From Glandiceps talaboti (taxonomy: Eukaryota; Hemichordata; Enteropneusta; Spengelidae), in NCBI RefSeq assembly GCF_964340395.1, contig NC_135550.1, positions 6,428,101 to 6,492,100 on the forward strand: 64,000 nucleotides of DNA, read 5' to 3'. Shown piece after piece: positions 59,805 through 64,000 of the stretch. Each line of letters begins with the position of its first letter. Position 1 is the stretch's first letter. Made by a program: the position numbers and the translations under genes. The notes under the pieces were generated by a model that searched no databases, was not told the origin of the DNA, and worked only from the letters and a program-made list of their open reading frames with translations.

Positions 59805-62800
59805 ATGGCGAAGGTGAGTATTTTAAGTTAAACTTTGCAACACATGACGTGACACCCAAAGAGAAGAAACCCGGCTATCACACAGGTGCAGGGATCGTCG
59901 TCTGCATGTTGTGTATTTTTACGTAATAATAATCTTCAACAAGTTCAAGAGCAAACTCAGATATGGACATTTTATAAGTTTGTTGTGGGTATGACTACCA
60001 GTATGGTTTGTAGTTGTATACTCTGTTCACAGTATTGTACTCCTCAAGGTAGTCCTGCTTGCATTTACGGAGTAAGTCGCACCTTCCTTCTTCGTCCTTT
60101 CTTCTTCTTGGTGTTGAGGGTCATGTCAGTAATTTAGACCCATGCATCCTCTAGCTCTAGGCATCACCCAGTCACACTTACAGGGAGAGCGGGGGGGGGG
60201 GGGGGTCAGCCTTTAACTACTAGTAATAGGAGGGATTTGCTATTTGCAGTGAATCATCTAAAAATATTCCACCCCGCTCACATTAAATACAATAAAAACA
60301 AAAAAAAACAATACATTGTACATAATTACCGTACACCTTTATATGGGAGCTCCCCATGTTTATTCCCCTCCTCACCTGCTCCCCTCAAGACTCCAGTGTG
60401 CCTTTTACCTGATTTTCCGATGTTTAGGATTTCTGTGTGTTTTGGAAACTTGTAAAACCTCATAACTTTCTGTAACAGCTACAAGTCTGTAACTCAGTGG
60501 TATAAGTAATTTTCTATATGTGACATAACTAACATGCTCTTCAAAAAATGAAACCACTTTACCACAAGGCAAAGGTATTAAAATAAGAAATGTAATGACT
60601 ATTGAATCATTGAGTTATTCTCCTGCTGCCACTCACACCATACTTTGATACAATGTTTTATTCTGTTGTTTTTTCTTTTCAGCCAGTATTATATTCCTAC
60701 TTCCGTAGTTCCTGTTCTTGGAGAGTTAGAACAGGTAAGGTCCATGCAATATACAAAATTTAGTACAAGCTTTAAAACATCACTTGAATTTGCCACTTTT
60801 GAGATGTATTGCTTTAGAATACGGAGCTTTGTTTTTACGTCAAGGCTTCCCTTACTCTGTTTTTTTTCATTGTGAAATTATGGAAATGACATATTAACGT
60901 CTTTAAATTGTGATTTCAATTGGAACAAAGACTAAAGCTGTTTCTGTCATTAATGGCTTTTAGCTCATAAGTCCAGGATATGGTCATGGAGGTGACAACT
61001 GCACTCCTGAGTATAAGTGCCTGCAAATCACCCTCCTGCATGAACAGAATACATGGTATTGTATGGGTTGCACACATGCACATTTTGCTCAATCTTAAAA
61101 CTGTCAACGGGTCTTTTTATCAGCACTTTTTTAAACAACGCATATCTATCAAAGTTTTACTTTGTTTTCAAGTCATTATCAGTAATTGCAATACATGTAT
61201 GATTTTGAATTCACCATTTGATGTATAACATTTTCAATCCATATATTTAATGTGACCATATTTCCTGTATTGTAGCCTTGGCCTTGAAAGGAATAGAATA
61301 TGAAACTAAAGGTGTCAATCTATTAAAGAGTGAACAGGTAAGGATTGAAAGATCATGTGTAATATATAGACACTCAGAGTAGCATGTGTCCATTCTTGTC
61401 ATTGAACAGCTGATATAAAGAATTAGAATAGTACACACAAATATAGTACAGTCTGTCTGTCAATATGTGGCAGATAAATCAATCCATGTGTAGGACAGTT
61501 TCTTAGTATCAACCACAAATAGTAGATCGTAACACCTAACATAGGTTATAACACACAAGGTGTTCAAAGTATTTTTTAGCATTGAGTCCACAGGAGTGGT
61601 CAGCTGTAACTGTAGAATTTGTCATTCTGATGAGGATCATGGACTGAGACAGATCAAAAGCTCAATTATATGCTAAAAAGCTTTGAACTGCTTGTGTGTT
61701 ATAACCTGTGTAAGTCAGTTTGTCAATATCTTTTACTTAGCATGAAATACATATTAACATATCAATACGTTGCGGTTTCACTTCCTTCCCTTCAAGTTTA
61801 AGGTAAATGCTGAATCAGATTCAGTTGCCATTTTTGAACTTGGGATTCAAGTTTTATTAATTTAGTATCAGATATATGCTTTGCAAAGTGAACGATGTGT
61901 GAGCCTGCTATCAAGACCTTTAATATATGCGTACAAGTTTATTCATCAAATTTGTGTGTTTTAAATGGCAGTTATCAGATAACTACAGTGGTGCAAACCC
62001 TATGCAGCAGGTGCCTACCTTGGATATTGATGGACATAAGTTAACCCAGTCTGTGAGTATAATATAAATGTGTATTGAAATCAAATACAACATCAGGGAT
62101 TGTAGAATCAACATTTGGGGATTTTGATGACTACCTTAGTTGCTGTGTGGTGGTATCCATCCACTGCAGACATTCTAGTGGTTTGGGCTACAATGCAAAA
62201 TATTTAAACTGATTTTGATTTTTAGAAAATTCTTCATTCTCTGATTTAAAATGTAATATATTGTGAGCAAATCCATCAGTTTGTCTATGTGAACTGAAGC
62301 ACTGATTTTTTTTTTTACCAGATCACTTATTTTTGCAGTTTCTATCTGTCAGACCACAAAAATTGAAAATAAAGTGTGAGACCATAATAATCAAATTGCC
62401 AAGCCCACCAGATCTGATTGCAGGACTACTAAATATTTTAAGTCATTGGTCTGGGAACCATGAGTTTCAAAATTGATTTGCTCACCTATGCTGCTATCTT
62501 TGTCAGATGTCACTTAACATGATAACGTCAACTGTTGACCCTAACTACTCATCTCGTGATATGCGTCTGTGGAGCGTCGTACATTATTGACACACATATC
62601 ATTGAGGTGACGGTATTCTTACTAAGGTCAATAAATAATAGCACAGCAATCGTACCTACTCTTCTCATTTTTATTCTTTGAAAAAGACTGTCTGTATTCA
62701 GTTGAAATGTAAGGATTTTAATAAAGAGGATATTTTTACCAGATTTCGACTTTGTTTATAAGTTATGCTATTTTCAAATTCTTTTGTCCCAAAAAAGTTA

Positions 62801-63588
62801 CCTGTACTACATCACTACAGTTAGACTACTGTAATATCTGTTTTTACTACATGTCATTACAATAAGTCATTATATAGTATCCTTTCAGTGAATAGCAATC
62901 AAGGGTGATTTCCTTATGAAGAGAGACAGTATTATTATAAACTCGTAATCGTAACCGTAAGGACGGCAGTGTCTTTCACTTGTCGTACTTTCCTTTCAAA
63001 GTTGCCAATATAAAATTTCAACATTTATGCTCATCTAAAGAGAAAACTTGTTTGAAGTCAAACAGTTTTGATAAATAATTAAAATGTGCATAACTATATA
63101 GATTATGTTTTGCTTAAAGTATAAAGGAAATAGTCATAGTGTGACCAATCGAATGTTGATACTCTGTGACCTTTTTGTTCATATGCAAATTTAGATGACC
63201 TTTCCAACCAATCGCAAGCAATGCAAAATATCATGACCTTGTAGAATACCAAGGACATGTGAAAATAAATAGTATCCATGACAACACAGTATATTGCTGT
63301 CATCTGTCTGATTTTTTAAATTACTTTGAATGTGTCATGTAAATAGATACATAGTAGTCGTTAAATATAATGACATTTATTGTGACAAAACATCTATCTC
63401 ACCATCTTGTGCATCAGACCTTATCTCCACTAAGAAATAAAGAATTTCAGTGACTTTCTCTTATCCTAGAAAGCAATATATTTGATATAAGATTGTTCTG
63501 TTTCTATTAGCTTGCCATATTGGAATATTTGGAGGAAACCAGACCAGATCCACCACTGTTACCTAAAGACCCGGCTGAGAGAGCAGTG
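59805..63588 (+). CDS. GSTZ1: Maleylacetoacetate isomerase / glutathione S-transferase zeta, 5' part
   Basis: Isomerises maleylacetoacetate to fumarylacetoacetate with glutathione, in phenylalanine/tyrosine breakdown (family knowledge). Visible exons: 59805-59813 (Met-Ala-Lys only), 60683-60734, 61276-61337, 61972-62052, 63511-63588. All keep frame with GT/AG sites and give 94 residues. The thioredoxin-like domain is clear: [20 protein letters not shown] carries the zeta-class SSCSWRVR glutathione motif. NPMQQVPTLDIDG has the cis-proline region, and QSLAILEYLEETRP the glutathione gamma-glutamyl contact. The helical domain continues beyond the right edge of the window, so the gene is incomplete only for that reason. 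Confidence 0.95.
60189..60206. repeat. Poly-G tract
   Basis: G-rich run with about 14 consecutive G in GSTZ1 intron 1. Confidence 0.9.
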
Positions 63589-63795
63589 GTATGTCAGTCT
63601 AGAGTTCACATTATCAGATGATTTATGTGATATCAAGGATTATTTAGATTTAAAATGTTCATTTTGTAAAGACCCTCAAAGAGTCCTACTTTGAAACCAG
63701 GCTTACATTCCACAGTTATTCCTTTGGCGGTCAAGGCATGTCATTTCATTACTGACAGAATATCATTTTGAAGTTAAGAGTTGTGACAGCATGCG

Positions 63796-63798
<3 letters not shown>

Positions 63799-63882
<84 letters not shown>
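63799..63882. repeat. (GT)n-(GC)n-(GT)n microsatellite
   Basis: 84 bp of perfectly alternating purine-pyrimidine: GT repeats, a central GCGCGCGCGCGC block (63837-63850), then GT again. In the GSTZ1 intron after the last visible exon. Confidence 0.97.
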
Positions 63883-63884
<2 letters not shown>

Positions 63885-64000
63885 AAGTGTGTGCATGCAT
63901 GCAATGTAAGATGATGTGAGGGACAAGATATCAATCAATCACTCAGTGAATTTATAAAGTGCCAGTTTCCACTATGATGTAAAGGTTAGAGGCACTGTAC

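Overview
This is a 64-kb stretch of an AT-rich animal nuclear genome. The genes are split by short GT-AG introns and surrounded by microsatellites, minisatellites, hairpin (MITE-like) elements and retroelement fragments. The protein families and the POMT2-GSTZ1 neighbourhood suggest a bilaterian, most likely a marine invertebrate such as a non-vertebrate deuterostome or a spiralian. The sequence alone does not fix the species. There is no prokaryotic signature (no operons, no CRISPR, no phage).

Layout. (1) At 2.36-4.1 kb on the + strand lies an intronless STK35/PDIK1L-like pseudokinase with a C-terminal membrane anchor, a TATA-like promoter and a poly(A) signal. (2) From 4.7 to 10.7 kb there are hairpin elements and two minisatellite arrays. 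(3) From 10.67 to about 16 kb on the - strand is the CAAX prenyl protease RCE1, with 8 confident exons. Its last 12 codons and stop codon lie inside the 9.0-10.7 kb minisatellite. (4) From 16.2 to 17.3 kb there is an inverted repeat and a 5'-truncated non-LTR retrotransposon. (5) From 20.05 to about 26.7 kb on the - strand is a cytosolic HSP90 with 8 coding exons that join in frame to 735 codons. It has a 5' noncoding exon whose intron ends exactly at the ATG, and heat-shock elements upstream. (6) From 28.6 to 59.4 kb on the - strand is POMT2 (protein O-mannosyltransferase 2), with 17 coding exons that join in frame to 753 codons. Its 17-kb intron 13 contains a large tandem array of about 1.6-kb units, and its other introns carry hairpin elements and a Penelope-like remnant. 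(7) From 59.8 kb to the right edge on the + strand is the 5' part of GSTZ1 (maleylacetoacetate isomerase), head-to-head with POMT2 across 376 bp.

The genes are housekeeping genes of different pathways: prenylated-protein processing at the ER, chaperone activity, ER O-mannosylation and tyrosine catabolism. They do not form one functional system. The most notable points are the minisatellite that supplies a gene's stop codon, the pseudokinase, the repeat-filled POMT2 intron, the divergent POMT2-GSTZ1 pair, and several hairpin elements that overlap or generate minisatellites.

Exon boundaries were set by hand from splice consensus and reading-frame continuity. They are internally consistent, but no transcript data were available.
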